Assembly: GCA_025146135.1 (NCBI GenBank)
Contig: CP102255.1
Coordinates: forward strand, 186,001 to 250,000
Direction: 5' to 3'
DNA: 64,000 bases
Origin: Anaerotruncus colihominis
Lineage (GTDB): Bacteria > Bacillota > Clostridia > Oscillospirales > Ruminococcaceae
In this document: positions 9,035 to 18,722 of the stretch, one piece after another
Numbering within the stretch: position 1 is the stretch's first letter
How the letters are laid out: each line of letters begins with the position of its first letter
Translations under genes and position numbers: made by a program
The notes under the pieces: model-generated
What the model was told of the DNA's origin: nothing
What the model saw: the letters and a program-made list of their open reading frames with translations, nothing else
Databases searched by the model: none

Positions 9035-9045
9035 CGTGTTCCTCC

Positions 9046-10560
<1,515 letters not shown>

Positions 10561-10577
10561 AGCGCGCCTCCCTTTAT

Positions 10578-10615
10578 ACGAAGGCGCTGTTTTTTCTTAA
10601 AAACAGCGCCTTCGT
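10578..10615 (-). terminator. Intra-operon hairpin between binding protein and ATPase genes
   Basis: A 17-bp perfect stem (10578-10594 with 10599-10615) with a T-run inside the arm, 18 bases before the ATPase start. Such hairpins after binding-protein genes usually cause partial termination or protect the upstream mRNA. Confidence 0.65.
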
Positions 10616-10629
10616 CATGCTGCCGCTGG

Positions 10630-10674
10630 GGGCTGTTTGAAAAGTCGGCAACTCCGCTATTTTCAAACAAGCCC
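10630..10674. repeat. Small palindromic repeat, copy A
   Basis: An imperfect palindrome starting GGGCTGTTTGAAAA and ending TTTTCAAACAAGCCC. Its reverse complement aligns with copy B at 18061-18106 through GGGCTTGTTTGAAAATAG and a following CGG. Both copies sit directly downstream of a gene. Confidence 0.6.
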
Positions 10675-10697
10675 TGAATTGCGTTTTTAACAGGCGG

Positions 10698-11762
10698 TCA
10701 GGCCACGTTTTCCTTTGTGACCAGGTTGGCGTCGACCAGTTTGGATACAGCTTCATAATCCGGGGAGCCGGTTTCGCCGGCCTTGATGGCGTCCACAAGA
10801 ATATCCAGACAGGTTGCGCCGATCGCTGCGGGGTCCTGGCAGACGGCGACCATATTGCCGGCCTTGATCGCCTCCTTGGTTTCATCGGAAGCGTCGGTGC
10901 CGACCAGAAGGATCTTGCCGGTGTTTCCGGTGTTGGCAATCGCCTGCATAACGCCGAGCGCCATGGTGTCGTTGGCTACAAAGAACGCGTTCAGGTCAGG
11001 CGTTTTTGTGATGATGTTGGTGGCGACATCGAGCGCCTTTTGGCGGTCCCAATCTGCCGGCTGCACATCGACAACCTGATACTTGCCGGAACCGTCGGCC
11101 TCCAGCGTCTCTTTGCAGCCGTCGCGGCGAAGCTCGCCGGACAGGTCGCCGGCGCGGCCCTCGATGATGGCGACCTTGCCGCCGTCGGGAAGCTGTTCCA
11201 TGATATACTGAGCGCCGATTGCGCCAACCTTGTGGTTATCGCTCGTCGCAAAGCCGACCACATAGCCGCCGGCCTCCTTGAGCGCGTCCTCATCGATCTT
11301 CGCATCGATGTTCACCACAGGCATCCCCTTTTGATTGGCCGCCACAACGGCGGAAATCAGGTTGGTCGCTGTGATCGGCGCGACGCCCAGACCGTCGTAG
11401 GAGCCGCTGTTGATGGCGTCCTCGCACTTTTTAAGCTGGCCGTCGATGTCAGTTTCAGCGTCGACAGCGAAAATATCCGCTGTCACGCCGAGCTTTTCGG
11501 CCTCCGCCTGGATGCCGTCCGCCATATCGACCCAAAACGGGTTGGACAAAGTTTTTAGTACCATGGCGACGCGGATTTCGTCGCCCGCCGGTGTGGACGC
11601 TGCCTCGGACGATTCTGCCGGAGCCGGCGCGGACGCTGTCGGGGAAGCGGGCGCAGAGCCTGCGCCGGAAGCGGATGAGGCCGAGGATGAGGCGCCGCCG
11701 CAGCCGGCCAGAGCGCCCATCGCCAATGTGGCGGCCAGGATCAGGGATATCGCTTTTTTCAT
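10698..11762 (-). CDS. alsB: Sugar-binding lipoprotein, AlsB-like
   Basis: 354 residues. MKKAISLILAATLAMGALAGC is a lipoprotein signal with Cys21 as the lipidation site, followed by a Ser/Ala/Pro-rich linker to about residue 65. The mature part (VLKTLSNPFWVDM, DIFAVDAETD, VVNIDAKID, AIIEGRAG, QPADWDRQKALDVATN, ANDTMALGVMQAIAN) closely follows E. coli D-allose-binding protein AlsB as I remember it. It is therefore an extracytoplasmic receptor for D-allose or a related rare hexose. AAGGAGG precedes the ATG. It is the first transporter gene, downstream of the kinase, epimerase and transketolase genes on the same strand. Confidence 0.9.
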   Translation of the reverse strand: MKKAISLILAATLAMGALAGCGGASSSASSASGAGSAPASPTASAPAPAESSEAASTPAGDEIRVAMVLKTLSNPFWVDMADGIQAEAEKLGVTADIFAVDAETDIDGQLKKCEDAINSGSYDGLGVAPITATNLISAVVAANQKGMPVVNIDAKIDEDALKEAGGYVVGFATSDNHKVGAIGAQYIMEQLPDGGKVAIIEGRAGDLSGELRRDGCKETLEADGSGKYQVVDVQPADWDRQKALDVATNIITKTPDLNAFFVANDTMALGVMQAIANTGNTGKILLVGTDASDETKEAIKAGNMVAVCQDPAAIGATCLDILVDAIKAGETGSPDYEAVSKLVDANLVTKENVA

Positions 11763-11831
11763 TTCTGATTCCTCCTTGAAATTCTGCGGTTGTTTACATG
11801 GTTGATAACGAAAACCTGTTTGGTTTTTGCT

Positions 11832-13343
11832 TCATTTTTCCTGGCGGGAAAGGGCCGTGCATCGATGCATCAGTTCCCGGTTGGATTGGTAAAGCGCGCG
11901 GAAAAGCTCCCTGTATTCTGCATAGCGGGCTGTTCCCTTTAAATCCGGAACGGCCGGCGTATCGTTCCAGCGGATGACTGTGTCGCAGGCCTGCTGCCAG
12001 CTTTCGTACACGCCCGCGCCGACGCCTGCGCAGATGGCGGCGCCAACGCCCGCCTGCTCGAGCATTTTGGAGGTATAAACCTCTTTGCCGAAGATATCCG
12101 CCTGCATTTGCAGCCATGGCGCGCTGCGCGCGCCGCCGCCGGAGGCAATCACGCGCCGGCAGCTCTGGCCGAGCTGCTCATAAAGCTCCAGGCAGTCGCG
12201 CAGGGAGAACACCACCCCTTCCATCACGGCGCGCATCAGGTGCGCGCGGCTATGCTTGAGGGTCAGCCCAAAGAACATGCCGCGGGCCAGCGGGTCCATG
12301 TGCGGCGTGCGTTCGCCGGACAGATAAGGCAGATAGATCAGCCCATCGCTGCCGCGGGGAACCGCTTCCACCTGCGTGTCCATCTCGCGATAGGGCATAC
12401 CGCCCAGCACCGTGTCCCGCAGCCAGCGCAACGAAAGCCCTCCGCAAAGGGTCGCGCCCATGAAATACCAGCTGTCCTGCTGAAAGTTATTGAAGGTGTG
12501 CGCACGCAGCTGCTTATCATAAATCGCAGAGGCGATGGGCGCGAATACCTGTGCGCCGGTGCCGATGGTGACGGATACCTGTCCTGGCGCGATGATCCCG
12601 TTGCCGATTGCCTGCATCACCTGATCCGCGCCGCCATGGAATACTTTTGTGCCGGCTTTCAGGCCGGTTTCTGCGGACGCCGCGGCTGTGACCTCGCCAG
12701 CAAAGTCCTGCGGGAGATAAATTTTAGGATAAAGCGAGCGGCGCAGCCCCAGTGTCCGAATCAATTCGTCCGACCATGCCGCCTGGCGAACGTTCAGGGC
12801 GAGCGTACCCGCCGCGTCGGTCACGTCGGTTGAAAGACAGCCCGTCAGCCGGTAGCGCAGATAATCCTTGGGCAGCAAAACCGTCTCGGTTTTCTCATAA
12901 AGCGCCGGCTCATGTTTTTTCATCCACAGCAGGGATGCAGTCTGAAATCCGGCGGCGATCTGGTTGCAGGTGATTTCGCCAAGCCGTTCGTTTCCGAGCA
13001 GCCGGCGGATATCCTCCACCTCGTCCACGGAACGGGCGTCGCACCAGATGATCGCTTTGCGCACAGGCTGGCCCTGCCGGTCGAGCGGGACAAGTCCGTG
13101 CATTTGTCCGGAGAAGCCGACGCCGTCGATGTCGTCTGGCGAAACGGCCGCCTGAGCCAGCGCGCCTCGGATCGTCGCAACCGCTGCCTGCCACCAGACC
13201 ACGGGATCCTGTTCCGCCCAGCCCTCCCGGGGGATGTCAAATGTATATTCCTGCTGGCAGATAGCGGCCAGCTTGCCGTGATGATCCATCAACACGGTTT
13301 TTACACTGGAGGTGCCCAGGTCCACTCCAAGCAGATATGCCAT
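11832..13343 (-). CDS. FGGY-family sugar kinase (xylulokinase-like)
   Basis: 503 residues with the FGGY two-domain layout: N-terminal GVDLGTSSVKTVLMD phosphate loop, VGFSGQMHGLV (the xylulokinase-type QMHG motif), KDYLRYRLTG, GGADQVMQAIGNG, SVTIGTGAQVF, and C-terminal VIASGGGARSAPWLQMQADIFG. QMHG points to a D-xylulose-type ketose kinase; in this operon a ketohexose such as D-allulose, or D-xylulose feeding the transketolase, would fit. The start ATG at 13343 lies 20 bases downstream of the epimerase gene. The exact substrate cannot be read from the sequence. Confidence 0.88.
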   Translation of the reverse strand: MAYLLGVDLGTSSVKTVLMDHHGKLAAICQQEYTFDIPREGWAEQDPVVWWQAAVATIRGALAQAAVSPDDIDGVGFSGQMHGLVPLDRQGQPVRKAIIWCDARSVDEVEDIRRLLGNERLGEITCNQIAAGFQTASLLWMKKHEPALYEKTETVLLPKDYLRYRLTGCLSTDVTDAAGTLALNVRQAAWSDELIRTLGLRRSLYPKIYLPQDFAGEVTAAASAETGLKAGTKVFHGGADQVMQAIGNGIIAPGQVSVTIGTGAQVFAPIASAIYDKQLRAHTFNNFQQDSWYFMGATLCGGLSLRWLRDTVLGGMPYREMDTQVEAVPRGSDGLIYLPYLSGERTPHMDPLARGMFFGLTLKHSRAHLMRAVMEGVVFSLRDCLELYEQLGQSCRRVIASGGGARSAPWLQMQADIFGKEVYTSKMLEQAGVGAAICAGVGAGVYESWQQACDTVIRWNDTPAVPDLKGTARYAEYRELFRALYQSNRELMHRCTALSRQEK

Positions 13344-13363
13344 ATCTTCACCTCCGAGCGGGC

Positions 13364-14248
13364 TTACTTCATCAGCTCTTTGACAAACTTGAGAGATTTT
13401 TTCAGGTTTTCATGACGCGCCTCTTTTGATACATCCGCATCCAGGTCGCGCCAGATACGCAGATCGTTGCCGACAGGGCCGCCCGCCGCTACAAACGGCT
13501 CCAAAACGATGCGTCCCTGATAATTGATATCCTTGAGCGCCTGAGCAATCTGCGCCCAGGGGATGTTGCCGCCGCAGCCAGGCAGGCGGCGGTTGGCCTC
13601 GCTCATGTGGATATGCGCGAGCAACGGGCCTGCGCTGCGGATGGCGTCGGGGATGGAATCCTCCTCAATGTTGGCGTGGAACACGTCGAGCAACAGCTTT
13701 GCGTTGGGGTGGCCGATATCCGCTATGAACTGCCTACCCTCCGCCACGGTATTGACAATGAACTGTTCAAACCGGTTGACAAGTTCGATAGCGTAAACCA
13801 TACCCGCATCAGCGGCAAAGGGGATCACCTGCCGGACAGATTCGACGCCGCGTTTCCAACAGTCCCGCTTGTACTGCGGGGTAATCTCGCTGTCATAGAG
13901 ATAGGGCCACCAGGAGTACAGGATGCCCGAGAGTATTTTGCCGCCCATATACTCGGCGGCTTCGATCATGCGCTTGGAATAATCAATACCGGCCTGACGG
14001 ACTTTCGGGTCGGGAGAGGCCATATCCTTGGACTTGGGAAATCCGATGCAGAAGCTCATTTCAACGCCGTAATCGCTGGCGCATTGTTTAAGCTCATTCA
14101 TCTTGTCCTTTTCCAGATTGGTCATAAAATCGGGCGGAGTGACCTCCAGGTCGTCAAAGCCGGCGTCGGCCGCCAGCCGGATTCGTTCGCACATGTCCAC
14201 CTTCCACTCATTGCCCCAATACGCATAATGGATTCCGAATTGATTCAT
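13364..14248 (-). CDS. D-psicose (allulose) 3-epimerase-family isomerase
   Basis: 294 residues, a TIM-barrel of the D-tagatose/D-psicose 3-epimerase family. The start GIHYAYWGNEW and the blocks IELVNRFEQFIVNTVAEG, LLLDVFHANIEEDSI, AHIHMSEANRR and VLEPFVAAGG match characterised psicose epimerases as I recall them. The metal ligands fall at E155, D188, H214 and E250, matching E152, D185, H211 and E246 of the Agrobacterium enzyme; E155 and E250 would be the catalytic pair. It would interconvert D-allulose and D-fructose or a similar ketose pair. It sits between the kinase and split transketolase genes, so it likely acts on the imported sugar or its ketose form. Confidence 0.88.
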   Translation of the reverse strand: MNQFGIHYAYWGNEWKVDMCERIRLAADAGFDDLEVTPPDFMTNLEKDKMNELKQCASDYGVEMSFCIGFPKSKDMASPDPKVRQAGIDYSKRMIEAAEYMGGKILSGILYSWWPYLYDSEITPQYKRDCWKRGVESVRQVIPFAADAGMVYAIELVNRFEQFIVNTVAEGRQFIADIGHPNAKLLLDVFHANIEEDSIPDAIRSAGPLLAHIHMSEANRRLPGCGGNIPWAQIAQALKDINYQGRIVLEPFVAAGGPVGNDLRIWRDLDADVSKEARHENLKKSLKFVKELMK

Positions 14249-14267
14249 ACGGTACGCCTCCTGTCAT

Positions 14268-15221
14268 TTATTTCAAAGCGACAAGCTCTTTTGCCAGTCC
14301 GGCGATTGCCGGCGCGTCCATGCCGAATTTTTTCAGGATATAGGGCACGTCCGCCGTCTCGCCGGTCACATCGCGAAAGCCGATTCGTCCAAATGGCACG
14401 GCCAGACGGCGCTCGGCCAGCACCTCTGCGACTGCGGAACCCAGTCCGTTATAAACGCTGTGGTTTTCCGCGGTGAGCACCGCGCCGGTTTCCCGGGCGG
14501 CGGCGGTGACAGCCTCGGCGTCGAGCGGCTTGATTGTGAACAGATCGATCACACGGGCGCTGATGCCCGCGTCCTCCAGCAGCTCGGCCGCCTTGAGCGC
14601 CTCCGGAACCATCACGGGACCCTCCGCGATGATGGCGACGTCGCTGCCCATCCGGACGGTATGCGCTTTTCCCAGGGTGAAGGCGGTCCCGTCCGGATAA
14701 ATTTTCAGGTTCGTTTTCCGGTAAAGGCGGATGTAACTGACGCCAGGCGCCTGAATGATCTGCGGCAGGATGCTGCGAAGCATCGTCTCATCCGTGGGAT
14801 CGACGATCGTTGTTCCGGCGAGCGAACGCAGGATGCCGATATCCTCCAGCGCCATATGCGAACCGCCGTTTGCGGTGTTGCAGGCGCCAGGGTCGGTGCC
14901 GATGATTTTTATATTCTGCCCGGCATAGACGCCGGACATGAAAATTTGATCGGCTACACGGCGCGATGCGAAACAGGCAAAGGAATGCGCAACCGGAATC
15001 ATCCCCACGGCGGAAAGCCCGCCCGCAACGCCGATCATATTGCTTTCCGCGATTCCGCAGTTGAAAATCCGGTTGGGATATCGGTCCGCAAATTGATGAA
15101 AGGCCGACGCATTCATCAGATCCGCGTCCAGCAGCACAATCCGGCCGTCCTGTTCGGCCAGCTGCATGAGCACCTGGCTGTTGACTTCGCGCAGCAGCAG
15201 GCTGCTTTTTGCAAATTCCAT
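14268..15221 (-). CDS. Transketolase, C-terminal subunit
   Basis: 317 residues: the pyrimidine-binding domain (LLDADLMNASAFHQFADRYP, FNCGIAESNMIGVAGGLS, HSFACFASRRVADQIFMS) and the C-terminal transketolase domain (AIIAEGPVMVPEALKAAELL, VIDLFTIKPLDAEAV, GLGSAVAEVLAER). E of CGIAESN is the conserved glutamate that activates thiamine diphosphate. Split transketolases are common in Firmicutes and archaea. The ATG at 15221 is separated from the N-subunit stop by one base and has AGGAGGTG upstream, so the two are translated together. Next downstream is the epimerase. Confidence 0.93.
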   Translation of the reverse strand: MEFAKSSLLLREVNSQVLMQLAEQDGRIVLLDADLMNASAFHQFADRYPNRIFNCGIAESNMIGVAGGLSAVGMIPVAHSFACFASRRVADQIFMSGVYAGQNIKIIGTDPGACNTANGGSHMALEDIGILRSLAGTTIVDPTDETMLRSILPQIIQAPGVSYIRLYRKTNLKIYPDGTAFTLGKAHTVRMGSDVAIIAEGPVMVPEALKAAELLEDAGISARVIDLFTIKPLDAEAVTAAARETGAVLTAENHSVYNGLGSAVAEVLAERRLAVPFGRIGFRDVTGETADVPYILKKFGMDAPAIAGLAKELVALK

Positions 15222-15222
15222 A

Positions 15223-16083
15223 TCAGCACACCTCCTGCAGCTTCGCCTGCAAAGCCGAAATTTGCGCGCCCAATTCCTTTTTTGCGGCCGCGGCCTGTTC
15301 CGGCGTAATCGGAATATGGTGGATGCCTGTACGGCCCTCCGTGACGCTCCAGCCCTTGCCCTTGACTGTGTCGAGCACAATCATCGAGGGGACCCCGGCG
15401 CGGCTTTTGGCATCTTCGATCGCGTCGTGAATGGCGGATACGTCATGTCCGTCCACCTCAACCGCGTGCCAGCCGAAATCCTCGAATTTACGGCGCAGAT
15501 CTCCCAACGCTAAAATTTCATCCGTATAGCCGTCGAGCTGCTGGCGGTTGAGATCTACAAATGCAATCAGATGGTCCAGCTTTTGTTGGGCTGCAAAGAG
15601 CGCCATCTCCCATACCTGACCTTCGTCGCATTCGCCGTCGCCCAAAATCAGATAGGTATAGGCGTCGTTTTTGCGCATCTTCAGCCCCAGCGCCATCCCT
15701 GCGGCAAGAGAAGCGCCCTGCCCCAGAGAGCCTGTACTCATGTCGATGCCTGGCGTATCGTGCATATTGCAATGGCTGGGCAGTGTCGAGCCGGGTTTGT
15801 TAAGGGTGCTCAACAGCTCCTTTGGGAAAAACCCCTCAAGCGCCAGCGCCGCGTAGAGTATGGGGCCGCAGTGGCCTTTTGAAAGGACGATGCGGTCGCG
15901 TCCGTCCCAGTCCGGTTCAGCCGGACGGTAACGCGCTTGGTCGCCGTAAAGGACGGCAACCAGTTCGGCTGCAGAGAGCACCCCGCCCACATGACCGGAA
16001 CCGCAGGACGCCATCGAAAGGATACTTTCCAGGCGCAGCTGCGCGGCAAAAAGATTGAGTTCATTCCGTTTATCTTCTTTCAA
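15223..16083 (-). CDS. Transketolase, N-terminal subunit
   Basis: 286 residues, the diphosphate-binding half: GSGHVGGVLSAAELVAVLY, DRIVLSKGHCGPILYAALA, SLGQGASLAAGMALG and the ThDP motif LGDGECDEGQVWE with Mg ligands, then FVDLNRQQLDGYTDE. It transfers two-carbon units between sugar phosphates in the pentose phosphate pathway, together with the adjacent C-subunit. It is the first gene of the minus-strand sugar operon, about 100 bases downstream of a strong promoter at 16188-16216 with repeated operator-like motifs. This placement suggests the imported sugar is processed through pentose phosphates. Confidence 0.93.
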   Translation of the reverse strand: MKEDKRNELNLFAAQLRLESILSMASCGSGHVGGVLSAAELVAVLYGDQARYRPAEPDWDGRDRIVLSKGHCGPILYAALALEGFFPKELLSTLNKPGSTLPSHCNMHDTPGIDMSTGSLGQGASLAAGMALGLKMRKNDAYTYLILGDGECDEGQVWEMALFAAQQKLDHLIAFVDLNRQQLDGYTDEILALGDLRRKFEDFGWHAVEVDGHDVSAIHDAIEDAKSRAGVPSMIVLDTVKGKGWSVTEGRTGIHHIPITPEQAAAAKKELGAQISALQAKLQEVC

Positions 16084-16161
16084 AGCAGAGCCTCCTGAAC
16101 ATTAACATTCATCAATAAAAATGAGTCCTCCGGGGAAATGGTTGTTGTTTGGTGTCGTTTT

Positions 16162-16302
16162 TGATTGTTTTCTGTTCTTTGTTCCATATCATATCATTGG
16201 ACGCGATAAAAGTCAACAAGTTTAGCTGGTGATCCCTCTCGTTTTATAGGAATATACACAATTGTCGATTGTTTTTTGTTGCTTTTTTATATTGATTGTT
16301 AT
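16162..16302. promoter_or_regulatory. Putative DeoR operator repeats
   Basis: Three direct copies of (C/T)GATTGTT(T/A)T occur at 16162-16171, 16266-16275 and 16293-16302. The first lies in the leader just beyond the minus-strand promoter; the third overlaps the plus-strand -35 box. DeoR-type repressors often bind such direct repeats. The rest of 16084-16578 holds no gene. Confidence 0.45.
16188..16216 (-). promoter_or_regulatory. Sigma-A promoter of the transketolase/als operon
   Basis: On the minus strand TTGACT, 17-bp spacer, TATGAT; expected start near 16181 gives a leader of about 100 bases. Confidence 0.8.
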
Positions 16303-16320
16303 CGTATTCTGTTATATAAT
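16292..16320 (+). promoter_or_regulatory. Sigma-A promoter of the deoR-type regulator
   Basis: TTGATT, 17-bp spacer, TATAAT on the plus strand, about 260 bases before the regulator start. One operator-like repeat overlaps the -35 box, suggesting autoregulation. Confidence 0.7.
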
Positions 16321-16578
16321 AATCTTGAACAGTACTGCATTCCTGTTAGCGGAATGCGGATGAAGAAACCGCGCCAGGTTATCTATCTGCTGCCATGAGG
16401 TGCGCTTTACAAATCAATATGCGGGCAAAATGGGCAGGTCCCGGCGCGGCGGTTCTCATTGCGCCGGCCAGGGGCCGCCGCACGCTGAAAAGCCCCGGCC
16501 TGAAAACGCTTGCGGCTTTGTCGTGCGCACAGTATAATAGAAAAAATGGTTCATTTTGTCTGTGAAGGAGGGTGCGCT

Positions 16579-17364
16579 TTGGAGGAGCGGAGACAAACGG
16601 TATTTGCTGAGGAACGTAAGCAGCAGATTTTGGAGCTGATCAGTAAAAATCAGAAAATTGTCGTACCGGAGCTGTGCAATTATTTCGGGGTATCGCCATC
16701 CACCATCCGCAACGATCTGCGTGTGTTACAGGAAAACGGGCTGATCACCCGCACACATGGGGGGGCGATCCGAAACAGCAAAGTAAGCCTGGAACCGCCG
16801 CCGGTCACAAAGCAGACACAGATGCTTCGCCAAAAGGAAGCGATCGCGAGGGCTGCGGTCGATTTAGTGGACGATGGGGATATCATTGCGATCGGATCGG
16901 GGACCACTACCCTGGAATTTGCAAGAAAGCTCATTCACAAGGAAAAGCTTACGGTTGTGCTCAACGACATCCGGCTTGCTTCCTTCTTGGAGGAGCACAC
17001 CAATTTTACGCTTTTCATGCTGGGAGGCGTGCTGCGCAATGGCTTCCATTATGTGAACACAGCAGGTACGCCGCTGCCGCGGGTCAGCCTGGATAAGCTG
17101 TTTTTTACCTGCAACGGACTGAATGCTGCGATGGGCGCGACTGTGCCGGATTTTCATTTGGCCGCCAATGTAGCTGCCATCCTGGAGCGCAGCTCCCAGG
17201 CCGTGCTGCTTTGCGACAGCAGCAAGCTGGGCAGCGTGACCTTTGCCCAAATCGCTCCTTTGGATCAATTGGATACCATTGTGATTGACAGTGATGCCGA
17301 CCCCGACGACCTTCGGGAGCTGGAGGCGCAGGGAGCCGAGCTGATTGTCGCACCGGTGGAATAG
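16579..17364 (+). CDS. DeoR-family transcriptional regulator
   Basis: 261 residues. Residues about 8-65 are the DeoR HTH (RKQQILELISKNQKIVVPEL, VSPSTIRNDLRVLQENGLITRTHGGA). The remainder is the DeoRC sugar-phosphate sensor domain (IGSGTTTLEFARKL, VVLNDIRLASFL, MLGGVLRNGF, LLCDSSKLGSV). The TTG at 16579 is preceded by AAGGAGGG six bases away; longer in-frame ATG starts lack this. It is divergent from the sugar operon and is the likely repressor, probably sensing a sugar phosphate. deoC follows 31 bases later. Confidence 0.9.
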   Translation: MEERRQTVFAEERKQQILELISKNQKIVVPELCNYFGVSPSTIRNDLRVLQENGLITRTHGGAIRNSKVSLEPPPVTKQTQMLRQKEAIARAAVDLVDDGDIIAIGSGTTTLEFARKLIHKEKLTVVLNDIRLASFLEEHTNFTLFMLGGVLRNGFHYVNTAGTPLPRVSLDKLFFTCNGLNAAMGATVPDFHLAANVAAILERSSQAVLLCDSSKLGSVTFAQIAPLDQLDTIVIDSDADPDDLRELEAQGAELIVAPVE

Positions 17365-17395
17365 TTTAAAAACCATATTCATGGAGGGAACCAGT

Positions 17396-18061
17396 ATGAC
17401 GAACCAGGAAATTTTAAAACACATCGACCATACGCAGCTAAAAGCCTTTGCGACCTGGCAGGATATTCAGAAGCTTTGCGATGAAGCGGCCCAATATCAT
17501 ACGGCGTCGGTCTGCGTGCCGCCCTGTTATATCAAGCGTATCCATGACGCCTATGGCGGACGAGTGAATATCTGCACAGTGATTGGGTTCCCTCTCGGCT
17601 ACAGCGTCACCTCCGCGAAGGTGGAGGAAGCCCGCGCCGCGCTCGCAGACGGCGCTAATGAAATCGATATGGTCATCAATATTTCCGACGCCAAAAACGG
17701 CCGCTTCGAGGCCATTCTGGAGGAGATTAAAGCCGTCAAGGAGGCCGTCGGGGATCATATTCTCAAGGTGATTATTGAAACCTGTTACCTGACCGAGCAG
17801 GAAAAGATCAAGCTTTGCGAGGTCGTGACGGCGTCGGGCGCCGACTATATCAAAACCTCCACAGGTTTTGGAACCGGCGGCGCGACGCTGGAGGATATCC
17901 GCCTGTTCAAGGCTCATATCGGACCGCATGTCAAAATGAAGGCCGCCGGCGGCGTTAAGAATGCGGAGGACTTAAAAGCGTTTTTGGCGGAGGGCTGCGA
18001 GCGCATCGGAACAAGCTCCGCCGTCACGTTGCTCACCGGCGGGCAGGCAGGCAGCTACTAG
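17396..18061 (+). CDS. deoC: Deoxyribose-phosphate aldolase
   Basis: 221 residues, the family length. DHTQLKAFAT, SVCVPPCYI, TVIGFPLGYS, ANEIDMVINIS and ADYIKTSTGFG identify DeoC. K153 in YIKTSTGF forms the Schiff base; K182 (MKAAGGVK) and D91 are the partner residues. It cleaves 2-deoxyribose 5-phosphate to glyceraldehyde 3-phosphate and acetaldehyde. In this locus it may serve as an aldolase for a related sugar phosphate, since no other deoxynucleoside genes are nearby. GGAGGG precedes the ATG at 17396. It likely shares the regulator's transcript. Confidence 0.95.
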   Translation: MTNQEILKHIDHTQLKAFATWQDIQKLCDEAAQYHTASVCVPPCYIKRIHDAYGGRVNICTVIGFPLGYSVTSAKVEEARAALADGANEIDMVINISDAKNGRFEAILEEIKAVKEAVGDHILKVIIETCYLTEQEKIKLCEVVTASGADYIKTSTGFGTGGATLEDIRLFKAHIGPHVKMKAAGGVKNAEDLKAFLAEGCERIGTSSAVTLLTGGQAGSY

Positions 18062-18106
18062 GGCTTGTTTGAAAATAGACGGCAATTTTAATTTCTCAAA
18101 CAAACC
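18061..18106. repeat. Small palindromic repeat, copy B
   Basis: Starts at the last base of the deoC stop codon with GGGCTTGTTTGA and ends TCAAACAAACC. It is homologous to the reverse complement of copy A at 10630-10674. Confidence 0.6.
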
Positions 18107-18138
18107 TTTGAACAAGATGTTCAAAAGGAGGAACCTGG

Positions 18139-18531
18139 ATGCGGATCAAGGGTATTGACCATGTGACCATCAATTTAAAAGATGTTGCGCGATCGCTGTG
18201 GTTTTACGGGGAGCTGCTGGGATTTGAGCGCCTGCCGGATGTTGATATGGGCGACCATCTTCTGCGGTATTTTGCCCTGCCGGGCGGCGGGCGTTTGGAG
18301 CTGACCGAATACCGGTATGAAACGGCTGACTGCGGCAATACGGCAACGGACAAGGGCCGGGCGCGCCATCTGGCCTTTGAAGTGGAGGATGTGTACGCAC
18401 TTGAGAAAAAGCTCACGGATGCGGGATATCTCTTTCATGTGCCGGTAAGCCATGTGGAAAAGCTGGGCTTTTCCGGCGGGCTGACGCGCGATCCAAACGG
18501 ATTTGAACTGGAGTTTCTCCAGTACGATTAA
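18139..18531 (+). CDS. VOC-family (glyoxalase-like) protein
   Basis: 130 residues, one VOC module pair: GIDHVTINLKDVARSLWFYGELLGFERL, RLELTEY, RHLAFEVEDVYALEKKL and DPNGFELEFLQYD. H8, the glutamate in LELTEY, H75 or so and the near-C-terminal glutamate are the usual metal ligands. AAGGAGG sits six bases before the ATG. The family includes glyoxalases, dioxygenases and isomerases, so the reaction is not defined; a role in detoxifying or isomerising a product of sugar catabolism is a guess from position after deoC. Confidence 0.88.
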   Translation: MRIKGIDHVTINLKDVARSLWFYGELLGFERLPDVDMGDHLLRYFALPGGGRLELTEYRYETADCGNTATDKGRARHLAFEVEDVYALEKKLTDAGYLFHVPVSHVEKLGFSGGLTRDPNGFELEFLQYD

Positions 18532-18543
18532 CCAATCAAAAAA

Positions 18544-18570
18544 GGAGCGGGCTGGCAGCCCGCTCCTTTT
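18544..18570 (+). terminator. Terminator after the VOC gene
   Basis: GGAGCGGGCTG pairs with CAGCCCGCTCC, followed by TTTT and preceded by AAAAAA. Confidence 0.85.
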
Positions 18571-18629
18571 AATGGGACTGGAGACGCAATAGAGGTCAGG
18601 GACGGCCGCCTGAACAAAAAACATAGTAT

Positions 18630-18666
18630 AAAAAGCATCGGAAGGCCAGCCGGCCTTCCGATGCTT
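18630..18666 (-). terminator. Terminator after cstA
   Basis: AAAAAGCATCGGAAGGCC pairs with GGCCTTCCGATGCTTTTT around a short loop; A/T runs on both sides make it usable in both directions. Confidence 0.85.
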
Positions 18667-18722
18667 TTTGATTAGGAGCGCAGGCGAGGCGCATCCGCTC
18701 TGCTTTTGATTATCGTCACGTG

